From NCBI GenBank assembly GCA_963970005.1, contig CAXAMN010027506.1:62001-126000 (forward strand): a stretch of 64,000 nt of DNA. The letters are read 5' to 3'. This document shows positions 55,170-64,000 of the stretch, piece after piece. The DNA is from Durusdinium trenchii (lineage: Eukaryota; Sar; Dinophyceae; Suessiales; Symbiodiniaceae). Position 1 is the first letter of the stretch. Each line of letters begins with the position of its first letter. A program made the translations under genes and the position numbers. The notes beneath the pieces were generated by a model. It did not search any database. It had not been told where the DNA came from and saw nothing but the letters and a program-made list of their open reading frames with translations.

Positions 55170-56317
55170 CTCGGTCACAGAGGAGGGTGGAGATGACAAT
55201 GGAGGGTGCTGTCACCCTTTTTTGTGACAGGACCTCTAAAACAATAGAGAGGCATATTTGTGGTCCCAAAAACGGGGACATCCTGGGAATTCCGAGAGTC
55301 TGACTGTTGGTTTCCAAGCCTTTTTTACAAGTTTCATTGGTATCCAGTCTTCACCCATTGGCATCCGACAGTTATGTTGTGACTTAGCAACTAGCTTAGC
55401 ATAGCTTAGCCAAGAACTCCTGGCGCATGGGGAACCTCTGGGTCTGGTGGTTGGGCTAGAGGAGTGCTCGCATGGATTTGGTAGAATTGGAAAGTTGCCA
55501 ACTTGATTGACCCCTTATGATCCCGGTACGATGCGAAATGGAACGAAATCTCCTTCAAACAGTTTTGCACTCTGTGCTACAAAAAAGACGAAGCACAACA
55601 GCATATGTTGCTTTTCGCCTACGGATCATGACTAATACATATTCCATATCTGTGAAATTCTGTGAAGCTAAAGAGCTGCCCACCCTGCTGCTGGTCCCCC
55701 ATCCAAAGCTGCAGACAAAATGGCCACTGCTGTGAGGGCTGGTTCGAAAAGTCGTGTCTTGAAATCAGTTGGAGTTGATCATCGTTGTGGAGTCATTGCT
55801 TGTCATTGGCCTTGAATAGACTTGATCTTTGGGAGCAAACCCAGGTTGAGGCTATGCCAATCTGCACGCGTGTCCCTTACACGATCTTCAACCCATCTCC
55901 GTTTACCTGCACAAAAGGAAAAAACTTGCCTGCCACTCGCTCCAAACACACCAATACCTGAAATGCGAGTCGATGTCGAAACTCAATGCACCCTGAAATC
56001 AGCACCACCAAGCGGATCGCAGTGAGAGCTACTCGTCTCAATCCGACATAACGGACCATTCTCACAGAGTAATCATCACATATCACCAATCCTGTCCCTT
56101 CCAATCTTCTACCTGCACTGCCTAGTGTATGATCCGCTGGCTGGCTGTTGATTGGGTTCACAATCACGCGCAATATCATTACTTCCATGCCCCGTTGTTG
56201 GGAATCGACAGGAGAGCATCTGATCCTCATGTCCAATGGCGAGTGCGCTAGGCCCTTTTCGGCATTTTTCGACCAATTAAATAAGCATTTGGTATGTCGC
56301 ATTGGAGGATTGCACAC

Positions 56318-56407
56318 GATCTCGCGAGATCTGCTCAGGAGATCTGCTTCGCTGCACTGCTGCCAGGTTGCGTTTGAAGCTTCGGGCACTCGTTGCACTG
56401 AGCAACC
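56318..56407 (-). CDS. TSP1-like exon (T-W-Q-Q-C-S-E-A-D ... R-S-R-E-I-V)
   Basis: A pyrimidine-rich acceptor (ACTTTTGTAG before G) opens a frame with CSVQRVPEASNATWQQCSEA followed by DLLSRSREIV and a possible GTGTGC donor. W-x-x-C-S-x-x-(D)-x-x-x-R-x-R-E-I fits a TSP1 core whose second cysteine is aspartate. If the exon reads on it also gives C-N-P-P, like a closing strand. Confidence 0.55.
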
Positions 56408-56961
56408 TACAAAAGTATACAAAAGCATTTGGATGATTCTGGATGTCTGACATTCAGATTCCAATCTCCCTCCCATGCGATCTTTTTCTGCAAACGCATC
56501 CGCCGTGCTGTGAATGAAGCGTCTAAAAATAGCCACAACCCACAAATCCACCGGCCCAAAATGGCACCTAGCCTAAAAAGACCAACTTTCAGGTCAGAGT
56601 CCACTCAGGCTTGCCTTGATCTTTACCTTGGATTCCTTCCGAAAAAAAAAGAGAACAAACAAACCATCCCTTCCAGTCCACCAGGGCCCAGTTCCTCGCT
56701 TCTGGTCCCCGGACCTCCCGGGAGTTGGAGGCTTCGCAGGGCGTTCCCAGATCGTTGCCCAGGTGTCGGATCTGGGACGAACACGGGCCGCTGGGTGGTT
56801 CTGTGATGTTCTTGGAGGGGCGGGAAATGGAGACGACGAGATTCCCAAGAGAAGACAGACTTGATCTTGGCCATCTTGTCAGGACTCATGGGCGAGAATG
56901 ATGAGTGACATCACTGAGAATCAGCATCAGTCTTCTTCAGCCTGGCGCCCATCAACTGTCA

Positions 56962-57076
56962 GGCTGGCCCGGGAGTCCCGCCCAAGCCCGGTTCCGCCTC
57001 CCGCACGCGGAGCTTCTCGCCATCGCAGCGGGTGCAAGCACCCCATTGGTCCCACTCCTCCCACTCGCAGTCCTCA
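56962..57076 (-). CDS. TSP1 repeat exon (D-C-E-W-E-E-W-D-Q-W-G-A-C)
   Basis: An acceptor (CTATTTGCAG) opens a frame reading EDCEWEEWDQWGACTRCDGE and then KLRVREAEPGLG. Three tryptophans, G-A-C, C-D-G-x-x-x-R-V-R-E are all in register; the cysteine pair is one residue closer than usual. A TGA follows P-G-P-A, so the donor must precede it or be non-GT. Confidence 0.85.
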
Positions 57077-57228
57077 CTGCAAATAGGTCAATGAGCAGTG
57101 CCAAGCAGGTTGTTTCCATTTCTTTCCAAGATTTCAAACAAGCAAACTTAGGCTGTTTCTGGATGAAAACAGCTACATGATGCTACATGCTACCTCCACG
57201 GAAAAAAAGACGACGCATCCAGCCATAC

Positions 57229-57320
57229 GCATTCTGGGCTCCCGGCCATGGCAAGGCCACAGCTGTGGGTGTTGCAGCTCTGGCCCTGGTAGGTCCGAGA
57301 TGAACACCGTAAGGAACACC
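57229..57320 (-). CDS. TSP1 exon ending C-N-T-H-S-C
   Basis: From a good acceptor (GGTTTTCCTTAG before G) the frame reads CSLRCSSRTYQGQSCNTHSC and then GLAMAGSPEC, with donor GTATGG. C-S-L-R-C is a core and S-C-N-T-H-S-C is the wording of many TSP1 C-termini (C-N-x-x-x-C). It lies 150 bases upstream of the D-C-E-W exon, so one repeat ends and the next begins here. Confidence 0.75.
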
Positions 57321-58245
57321 CTAAGGAAAACCGCGACGATTCGGAATGGTAAAACAAACGTTGGTGATTCACCTGATGAACATACCAACAAACGTGTGAT
57401 AAACAGGCAGGACGGAGGGACCATTGAGAATGATAGTTAGCAAATAATATCAAACTTAATACTTCGCAATCAATAGAAGGACCTTGTGCTTTGAGCCCTA
57501 TTCCTTGCCTCTTGGTATTCTCTTTTAAAGATTTGGTTAATCATGCTGCATCCCTCTGACTCCAATTGTTGGAGCACGAAGACGAAGCTCCGCAAAATGT
57601 TTTCTCACCTTCAATTTCCCGTGTCCCAACAGTTCTCCCTTCCATTGCCGGTGTTTGACCTAGAAGATCTAGAAGCCAACTCACATTGGTTTCGCCAGCC
57701 ACCATGGAGAGCCAGCTTTTGCTGCTCCACACAAGTCTGTTCCGAACCTTTCAATCGGCCACAACGAGAAATGGCCGCAGCTCTTGCATTGGAAAGACTG
57801 GCTCAGCTTGTTGCACGGGTAGCTTCCGACTTCCAAAGTCAACCACTGCAGAAGCAATATGAACCCTTCCTTACTCCCCGTGCGGCCTGAGTCAATTCAC
57901 CTTCGCAGGGCTTGCCACCAAGCCTTGGTGTTCTCATGCTGGTCCCACGCAATCCATTGGAGTCCCGTAGAAAACAAGCAAGAACCCGGAACCAGCAATC
58001 TTGGGATGCTAGCTTTGCATGGTTCTTCGGTGTTCTCATGCTGTTTTTGGTTCTTGTTTAGCTCAAATTGATGATTGATTGCTCATCTCCACCTGTTGAG
58101 CTAGGCCACAAAGCAAAGCACTGAAAATGAGGGCTGGCAAAGGAGAGCAATGCGAGTTCCAATGATTTCTATGCGGGCAACACCGACCTTTGATCCTATC
58201 CATCATTATCTATCTCATCTCACCTGCAACACTGCCGATCACTAC

Positions 58246-58336
58246 CCCAACCTCTGAGCTACTCTGCTTGGACTGCCGCAGAGCATGTCGTGCGCGGTGT
58301 TGCAAGCCCCCACCACAGGACTTGGAACAGGTAGAC
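58246..58336 (-). CDS. TSP1 repeat, core exon of the 58-kb domain
   Basis: After CATCCCGAG before G the frame reads STCSKSCGGGLQHRARHALR and Q-S-K-Q-S, with a GTAGTG donor at 58245. C-S-K-S-C-G-G-G-L-Q-H-R-A-R is a near-perfect TSP1 core. The one-base start phase completes the tryptophan split at 58554. Confidence 0.87.
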
Positions 58337-58553
58337 CTCGGGATGGGATCGGGAAACCATTGAAACCAGCGGTTTCAGCAGCTACGCAGCTACTTCACAG
58401 CGGTTTCATGCAACAACCCTGGCGCAGCTTCGTCTGTTCATACAGCTACCGGGTCCGCGGACCCGGCGGCTGTGGGCGGCTCCGTCCGTTCACTCCCTCG
58501 GTCTCTCAGCTCGCGAGCTCGGTAGCTCGGTCGTCCGTCCGGGAGACCCCGGC

Positions 58554-58582
58554 CAACGTGTCCAGGAACTCAGCAAGCAATC
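58554..58582 (-). CDS. TSP1 repeat, first-part micro-exon of the 58-kb domain
   Basis: The 29-base exon (acceptor AGAAGTGCAG before G, GC donor GCCGGG) reads DCLLSSWTR plus TG. The splice gives D-C-L-L-S-S-W-T-R-W-S-T-C-S-K-S-C-G-G-G. The 217-base intron contains the tandem copies of CGGCTCGGCTCGGTTCTGA just upstream of this exon only, so it is otherwise plain. Confidence 0.82.
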
Positions 58583-58632
58583 CTGCACTTCTCCAAAACC
58601 GCAGTCCTCGGTGCGCTTGCGCAAGCAGCACC

Positions 58633-58690
58633 GGATGGGACGGCTCGGCTCGGTTCTGACGGCTCGGCTCGGTTCTGACGGCTCGGTCTG
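58633..58690. repeat. Short tandem repeat (GACGGCTCGGCTCGGTTCT)
   Basis: Two and a half copies of a 20-base GC-rich unit occur just upstream of a TSP1 micro-exon. Confidence 0.85.
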
Positions 58691-60290
58691 CGTAGGCTGT
58701 ATGTATACTCCGACTCTCTGGAATAGCTGTTAGCCTCTATCGAAGCGAGGATGCTGCAAAATCTCACTAAGTTGAACATGAACAAAAACAGCAGTTGCGA
58801 AGGTTCAACGATTCTGCTGTCTGAGTGCTCAATCAAACCTGAAGCCGTTGCGCCGTGTTGGTACCTTTGTTTACGCAACCAAGCCCGGGTTGCCTCCTGC
58901 TGCTCCGCTGATGCACCCTGGCCACTTCAAGCTCACCGTTTACTTCCAACTCCAGAATGATGTTGTGAAACCCACCAAGGATCTCGAAAGGAGTGCAGCT
59001 CCATTGAGTATCTGAAGACCAAGCTGAGAACCCTAACATGGAGAGATGAATTCCCATTGAGGTGGGCAAAGCCCCCCGGCCTCATAATAGCACTTTCAGG
59101 CACAATCATGTTGGACGGAGCATCAATGAATACACATCTGTCCATCATGTCAACCACCACCAAAACCTGTGTTTGGTTTGGATGATTTTACAATTTTTCC
59201 AAAGGGAGTGCATTGGTCCAAGTAAAGTAATAGAGAAAATCGCTTGTTCGCTTTATCCGCTGGCCACCCTGGCCGCTGCATTGAACGGTTGCTTCATGTC
59301 ACGCATTCCGGACTGTGCAGCAGTGCGTATGCGTGCAGTGTAGCATAATCGAATTCAGGTTTCAGGAACCCAAACAGGCTTTTTCCACCGACGAAGCTCA
59401 GCGACGGAGTTCCCACTGGCCTCCGGACCATTGCAGGGTCGACTCTCCTCCAACGCGGAGGGCTGATAGTCGGGATCCATACACCTGGCCCACGCGAGCA
59501 GCATGGTCCACCTGCTCTGCCTCTCTCTTCGCATGTTTTCTTCAGACCAAATGTTGGCAATCCCGATGCCTTAGGAGTCCACAATCAATCTTAACAATTG
59601 GTACATGTCTGACGGACTCTGAACCGTCGGTACACCCGTGTCCCCGCGTCACGATCACGATCATGAACACAGACTCGCCGGGCACCGATGGCGTACCATT
59701 TTCCATGTCCGGTGCCGTGTTGGACGATCTCACGCTTGCGAAGCTGTTGGCCTTGCGGAGCTATGCGGTTCCGCTGCTGGCCGGCCAGCGGCACGGGCCA
59801 AATGAGGTTTTAAAAAAGGAGACATGTTGGCCAATAGAGTTTGAAGTGAGTTGAGTACGAGGAAGGACGTAGCTTTTGCACCTGCATGGCTGCATGACTT
59901 CAACATCAGAGAGAAAATGGAAACATATATATACATCCTCTATTTCAAGTATATACACCCAGACACCGCACCTGCTTTGTCTAGGACTCTAGGACCTCTT
60001 TGGATGGCAGTTTGTGGATCATGATCAATTGAAAGTGATCGTTGACAAAAGATCTCACAATGTTTCACCCGAACAAAAGGAGCCTCTTGGACCAGCTGGC
60101 CACTATTAGTCTAATTCTGGTACGAAAGAGGATGCCCAGTGCTCTTCATGTGTGCAGAATTTATCAGAATTCGGCAAATTGCTCAGAGCGGGTTCATCAA
60201 ACAGGGTTCTGCACAACACAGGGCTTAAAAACAGAAACACCAGGGTCTGCCCTCCTTGATCTTGATCCCAGAATGCAGCAAAGGTTGCAC

Positions 60291-60422
60291 AGTTGAACAT
60301 GTTGCTCCTGTGGTCCGAATCATCGGTCGCTCCCTCCGATCGCGGATGTGTGGCGCACCATAGCAGCTGGCCGAACACTCACTCCACGAGGTCCAAAGCC
60401 CCATGACGCAATCGCGATCTTC
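60291..60422 (-). CDS. TSP1 repeat exon, intact (L-W-T-S-W-S-E-C-S-A-S-C)
   Basis: The 132-base exon (acceptor TCACCGCCAG before G, GTGCAA donor) reads DCVMGLWTSWSECSASCYGA, then PHIRDRRERP and T-T-G-A-T-C. All of D-C-x(4)-W-x-x-W-S-x-C-S-x-x-C-x-G-x(4)-R-x-R-R is present, in one exon without an internal intron. The closing strand is short. Confidence 0.88.
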
Positions 60423-61095
60423 CTGGCGGTGAAGGTCACGCCACAAAAACAACAAAAAGCCACAAGGTTCCAAAGAGAAGAAGCGACTTGCGACTCACTG
60501 AGAGAACAAGGTTGGCAACACATGGCGTACTTTCAGCCCTTGAGCCTTCGCTGTCAGTCTCCGAGAGCATGGGCTATATTCCAAGACTCTGCTCTAGATT
60601 CTAGATGCTGAATATATATATATATATATAGCTACAGTAATACAGTAAAACTGTGGTCTGGTCAGTGTGCTCTCCTCGCAGGGGAATTCATTGCAGCGGC
60701 TCGCTTCCATGGCCCTGGTGCAAATTCCACGCTGGACAAAACCAGAAGAGTGTGGAACACCCTGACTCATGCATCCTTAAGCTTGATTGGTTCAACCCCA
60801 CAAAATCCGTCCAACATTCCATGCCGTGCCATGCTCCCCTGACTAGACGTTCCATGACGTCACTATCAGATAGGGTTGCCGAGTGTGCCGCTGTGCCACT
60901 CCCTGAGAAACAGTCGAACCTCTCTTTCAGGCCCCGGGCGGGCCCACCGCAGGCTCTCCACAGGCGGCCGCCTGGATGAATCACGCGACGCGCGATGGGC
61001 GTACAACGAGGTTGGCATCCTAATGGATGGTCTGTAGATGCCCATCCGATGCACCTCTTGAGCTGTTGGCATAGACCCAAGTGCTGCAAGCTCAC

Positions 61096-61174
61096 GTGCC
61101 GCGTCCACTTCGTGGGATGCCGAGCCTCCACAGCCACTTTCCGGTGACGCCACTTCAGACCGCCCGCGCAGGCC
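61096..61174 (-). CDS. TSP1 core exon (A-C-A-G-G-L-K-W-R-H-R-K-V)
   Basis: After CGACCGGCCAG before G the frame reads ACAGGLKWRHRKVAVEARHP and ends at a GTGAGC donor. C-x-G-G-L-K-x-R-x-R-K-V-x-V is the TSP1 second strand. A tryptophan piece (RGDHWSGSAFCG) lies just upstream in another frame and may be its first part. Confidence 0.6.
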
Positions 61175-61380
61175 CTGGCCGGTCGAGTGGGGTGGGTTGA
61201 CCCCGCAGAAAGCGGAACCAGACCAGTGGTCTCCCCGAGACATGATTTCTTCCATACGGAAAATGATCGCTCAATCCCAATCGTGCAGGCCTTGGAATTC
61301 ATGAATGATCAAAATCATCTTGGGATGTGATCATGTATTATTCCAGTATACGGCATTGATCGATATTGGATCCGTTTGAC

Positions 61381-61468
61381 CAGGTCGCAAGTCATGTTGA
61401 CTCCTGTGGTTTCTGGCCTGGAGCATTGTCCCCAGGCACCCCAGTCGTGCCAGACTCCGTCATGACAG
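61381..61468 (-). CDS. TSP1 repeat exon (V-W-H-D-W-G-A-W-G-Q-C-S)
   Basis: From CCTCGAGCAG the frame reads CHDGVWHDWGAWGQCSRPET and T-G-V-N-M-T-C-D-L, with a GTCAAA donor. Three evenly spaced tryptophans and G-Q-C-S give a textbook opening. The second core cysteine seems displaced to M-T-C. Confidence 0.83.
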
Positions 61469-62296
61469 CTGCTCGAGGCACAGGACCTAAGGCTTAGGAG
61501 GCTGTCCATAGTAGGGCCGAGGAATCGGCAGGTCCCCCCCAGCTTTTACCGTTAGTGTAGGAAAGGTACATTGAAATGCACGTGTGTTTTTTTCAGTTTC
61601 ATGATCCTATTACATTGGCTCCATCAACCTCTGATCCAAAAAGGTCGGGACTGGAATCCATGATCAATGTTCCATTCATCCATGTCTGTTCGACCCTCAG
61701 CCGACCCAGCAATCAATCCAACCTCACGTCCACCGGATTCCGTCTACCTCTCCGTCCACTGAGCTCTCCCGGCGCGGTGCCGCACGTCGCGATTTCATTG
61801 ACACTGGCGGGCCGGTCGAGGTGTGTATTCCCCCCGGGTGTCGAGGTGTCGAGGTGTAGAGCGCGAGGGCGAGATTTGGGCAGACCAACCGTTCAAAAAG
61901 AGGATGCAAAAACAAACCAAACAGACCAAAACCAAACCAAAACCAAAACAAAACAAACAAACCCAGAGAGGGACTTAGAGGGTCTCTCTATTCTTTCGTT
62001 CCACCCGAAGGTCTTGGATGGTCGGACGTGCCTCCGGAAGAAAGTCAAAGGGGTTGTAGGGTCCAAGGGATTTGTAGAGCCGTCGAATTAGAATGACTGA
62101 TGGGGCATCATTCAAAGTGTTGGATGATTGAAAATCTGGCAAGATCAGTATTGACTATTTGGAAACTGAAGGGAAACAAGCAAAACAGACCGAATAGTCT
62201 CGAGTGGCTTGAACGTAAGTCCCAGAATTGCTGCTAATGCCACTGGCCATATACATGTGTACAGTAGAATATGTATATATATACAGTATATAATAC

Positions 62297-62402
62297 ATTG
62301 GGTCTGTCCTATTACCAGTAACAGTGGATGATGAAGGTTAGTATAGGCCTTTCTCTAAAATAGTGTTTACTGTTGTGTTACAGGAAATAGGACAGACCCA
62401 AT
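62297..62402. repeat. MITE-like element, family D, copy 2
   Basis: Perfect 17-base ends (ATTGGGTCTGTCCTATT, inverted on the right) enclose CAGTGGATGATGAAGGTTAG. It is the better-preserved partner of the element at 172-278. Confidence 0.88.
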
Positions 62403-62819
62403 ATACAGATATCAGATACAGCACAGCGGTCGCCAACCTCTCCAAGGCATGGCACGCTTTGCCACCTAACAGCCAATGCTCAGGCCTATGTTGTTGGTGG
62501 CAGTCCAGTTTGGATCTGTCTTTTCCAAATAAAGTAGGTACTATTGGGATCTAGGAATCTAGTAGGTACTACTAGGTACTGTAGTAGTGGCCAAAGCCGA
62601 GTCAAAGGCTCAGCTTCCATCTTTGCGCTGAGAAAAATGGTCTCTCTTATGATTCTCCTTTACACAAAACTGCGGTGCACCAGCCTTTAACCATCTTTAA
62701 CCCATTGGCCAATAGAAAATGATATTACTGTCAATTTGATCATCAAGATTGCTGTCAACAATAACGCTCCTCTCTCTCTCTCCTTTTCCTTCTCTTTTGG
62801 TTCAGCAACTCAGGACTCA

Positions 62820-62870
62820 ACTTTTGGATGGTGCTTGCAAGACAGTGCGGTTGCGCCTGGAGCCACAGGT
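62820..62870 (-). CDS. TSP1 core exon (T-C-G-S-R-R-N-R-T-V)
   Basis: After GGTTTTCACAG, or reading through it, the frame gives (S-Q)-TCGSRRNRTVLQAPSK. T-C-G-S-x-R-x-R-T-V is the TSP1 second strand; the upstream bases also encode F-S-Q, so the acceptor is uncertain. The frame ends at a TGA, and no standard donor was found before it. Confidence 0.52.
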
Positions 62871-63068
62871 CTGTGAAAACCATGCTCGGACTGGGATGAG
62901 GCTAGAACATGCTAGAACAATGATTCGGTCGTCAACTACCTTGTGGTGGTCACCTCGTGCTCCTCTACCTTCAACATCCTTCAACCACCCCAGGTGAGGC
63001 CACCCCCAATGTTCTGTCCTCCCTCGAACCCCTCCCCCAACCCCACCCCGTCATCACGCAGCCGTTCA

Positions 63069-63151
63069 AACAGGAGCCCCGGGCAGCTTTTGCCCGCCGT
63101 CGCACGTGCGACTGCACTCGGACCATTCGGTCCAGGTCCCCCAGACCTCGG
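63069..63151 (-). CDS. TSP1 repeat exon, intact (V-W-G-T-W-T-E-W-S-E-C-S-R-T-C)
   Basis: The frame reads EVWGTWTEWSECSRTCDGGQ and K-L-P-G. It has the full W-x-x-W-x-x-W-S-x-C-S-x-x-C-x-G-G-Q order with no internal intron. The likely donor is GTTTGA at 63071; reading on gives a stop. The neighbouring frame beyond is Arg/Ala-rich (HVRRRAKAARG), so a small frameshift cannot be excluded. Confidence 0.85.
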
Positions 63152-63889
63152 CCGAGCCGAGCGTCGTTCGGCGCAACGACCAACCAGACCAGACAGGAAC
63201 GACGTCGACCGCCCCGGGAAGGCACCCAGGGATCGCACACAATCCTCCGCTTCGCAGGGTGGATTGTGTGGGCAAGCTTCGACCTGGCAAGACACCAGAC
63301 AGGTCGCAACACATCTCTTTTGGGCGATGTCAAGTATCCCTGATAGGTCGACTAGCAATGGTTTTTCAAGGTTCACAAGTATCCACAAGTAATGTTTTAC
63401 TAGGAGCAGTGAGCAACATCAAATCATGAAATTATTCTCAAAGTACGTCCTTCACCAAATTATATACTTGTGCAAATCAATTGAATTCCTGCGCATTTGG
63501 TTGTTCAATTGAAAAAGGGCGTTAAACAAGTCGAACATGTTGTATCGTAACGCACATTTAATTGTTCAATGTTAATTAACAAAAATATACCTAAAGGGTT
63601 TGACCAACAGAAGGCCAAAATACTCTATCGCTGCGAAAAAGAAAAGAGGCATGAAGCCTCTTGAGATCTGGTTCAAAATGTCTGAGACCTCATAAGACCT
63701 TGGAAGGAGACCACCACGCGATCCATCTCACAAGGTCTCACCATTCTCTGCCTGCTTCATGTCGGCGCTACACCCTTTTCCTGGCGAGGATGATGGAGGA
63801 AGCTCCCTTCATTATTTATGTCCTTTGGTATGGCTTTTATTAGAGTGGCCATGTTGGACTCATGACTCCTTCATATGACCTACCATGAC

Positions 63890-63985
63890 CTGACTCTGCA
63901 GACCGGCGCCTCCCGCCAGGGGCAGCACCGCCACTTCCCTGGTGCGGGTGCGCATGCCCTGGCAGGCGAACGTTGCGAACCATGG
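63890..63985 (-). CDS. TSP1-like exon (A-C-Q-G-M-R-T-R-T-R-E-V)
   Basis: The frame reads PWFATFACQGMRTRTREVAV and then LPLAGGAGLQSQ, with a possible GTCATG donor. C-x-G-M-R-T-R-T-R-E-V is a strong second-strand motif, and G-G follows where expected. The first core cysteine is missing. This is the first module in the window; the gene evidently continues beyond 64 kb. Confidence 0.62.
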
Positions 63986-64000
63986 GACACACACGGAAAA

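Noticed and set aside
1-64000. Bacterial or phage features, CRISPR arrays, rRNA and tRNA genes
   Set aside because: No spacer-repeat periodicity, no ribosome-binding sites before frames, no conserved rRNA blocks and no cloverleaf with an intact T-loop were seen by eye; a tRNA or Rfam scan would be needed to exclude small RNAs fully.

Overview
This window looks like nuclear DNA of a dinoflagellate, most likely of the Symbiodiniaceae (the family is my inference). A fossil of the dinoflagellate trans-spliced leader lies 66 bases upstream of a full-length, intronless HSP70 gene. Recognisable exons are tiny and sit in large stretches of repeat-rich, non-coding DNA. Plausible intron donors are GT, GC or GA, and acceptors are mostly AG followed by G, which is the relaxed splicing known for this group. 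All convincing coding sequence is on the minus strand, as expected from the one-directional gene blocks of dinoflagellates. I see no bacterial features (operons, Shine-Dalgarno sites, CRISPR) and no rRNA or tRNA gene.

Layout, in transcription order from high to low coordinates. From about 64.0 to 37.5 kb there is a dense series of small exons encoding thrombospondin type-1 (TSP1) repeats. Some hold the W..W..C..C core in one piece. Others hold only a third of a domain, and neighbouring pieces join in frame into a canonical repeat; the clearest cases are 40.62-40.10, 43.16-42.76, 48.37-47.80, 49.68-49.04, 55.17-54.81 and 58.58-58.25 kb. At 37.4-35.4 kb an HSP70 retrocopy sits between TSP1 exons on the same strand. 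From 34 to 2.8 kb the TSP1 signal continues but is sparser and more degenerate, broken by AT-rich or repetitive tracts (16.5-18.0 and 19.7-22.1 kb). Near 7.1-6.4 kb two exons resemble an OCH1/DXD-type glycosyltransferase; further TSP1-like exons follow at 4.9-4.2 kb.

I read the window as one or more very large minus-strand genes for secreted or surface proteins with many TSP1 modules, cut into exons of about 30-130 bases. I cannot tell from the sequence alone whether it is one gene or several, whether all exons are still used, or where the transcripts begin and end.

Non-coding content includes four families of short inverted-repeat elements (MITE-like), each present at least twice; minisatellites at 3.3-3.6 and 34.9-35.1 kb; a 378-bp direct duplication around a 700-bp foreign-looking segment (4.95-6.41 kb); a roughly 180-bp tandem repeat at 21.25 kb; two AT-rich islands; several microsatellites; and two assembly gaps of 10 N. 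Stretches not listed below, such as 29.2-30.5, 32.7-33.9 and 63.4-63.9 kb, hold nothing I can support.
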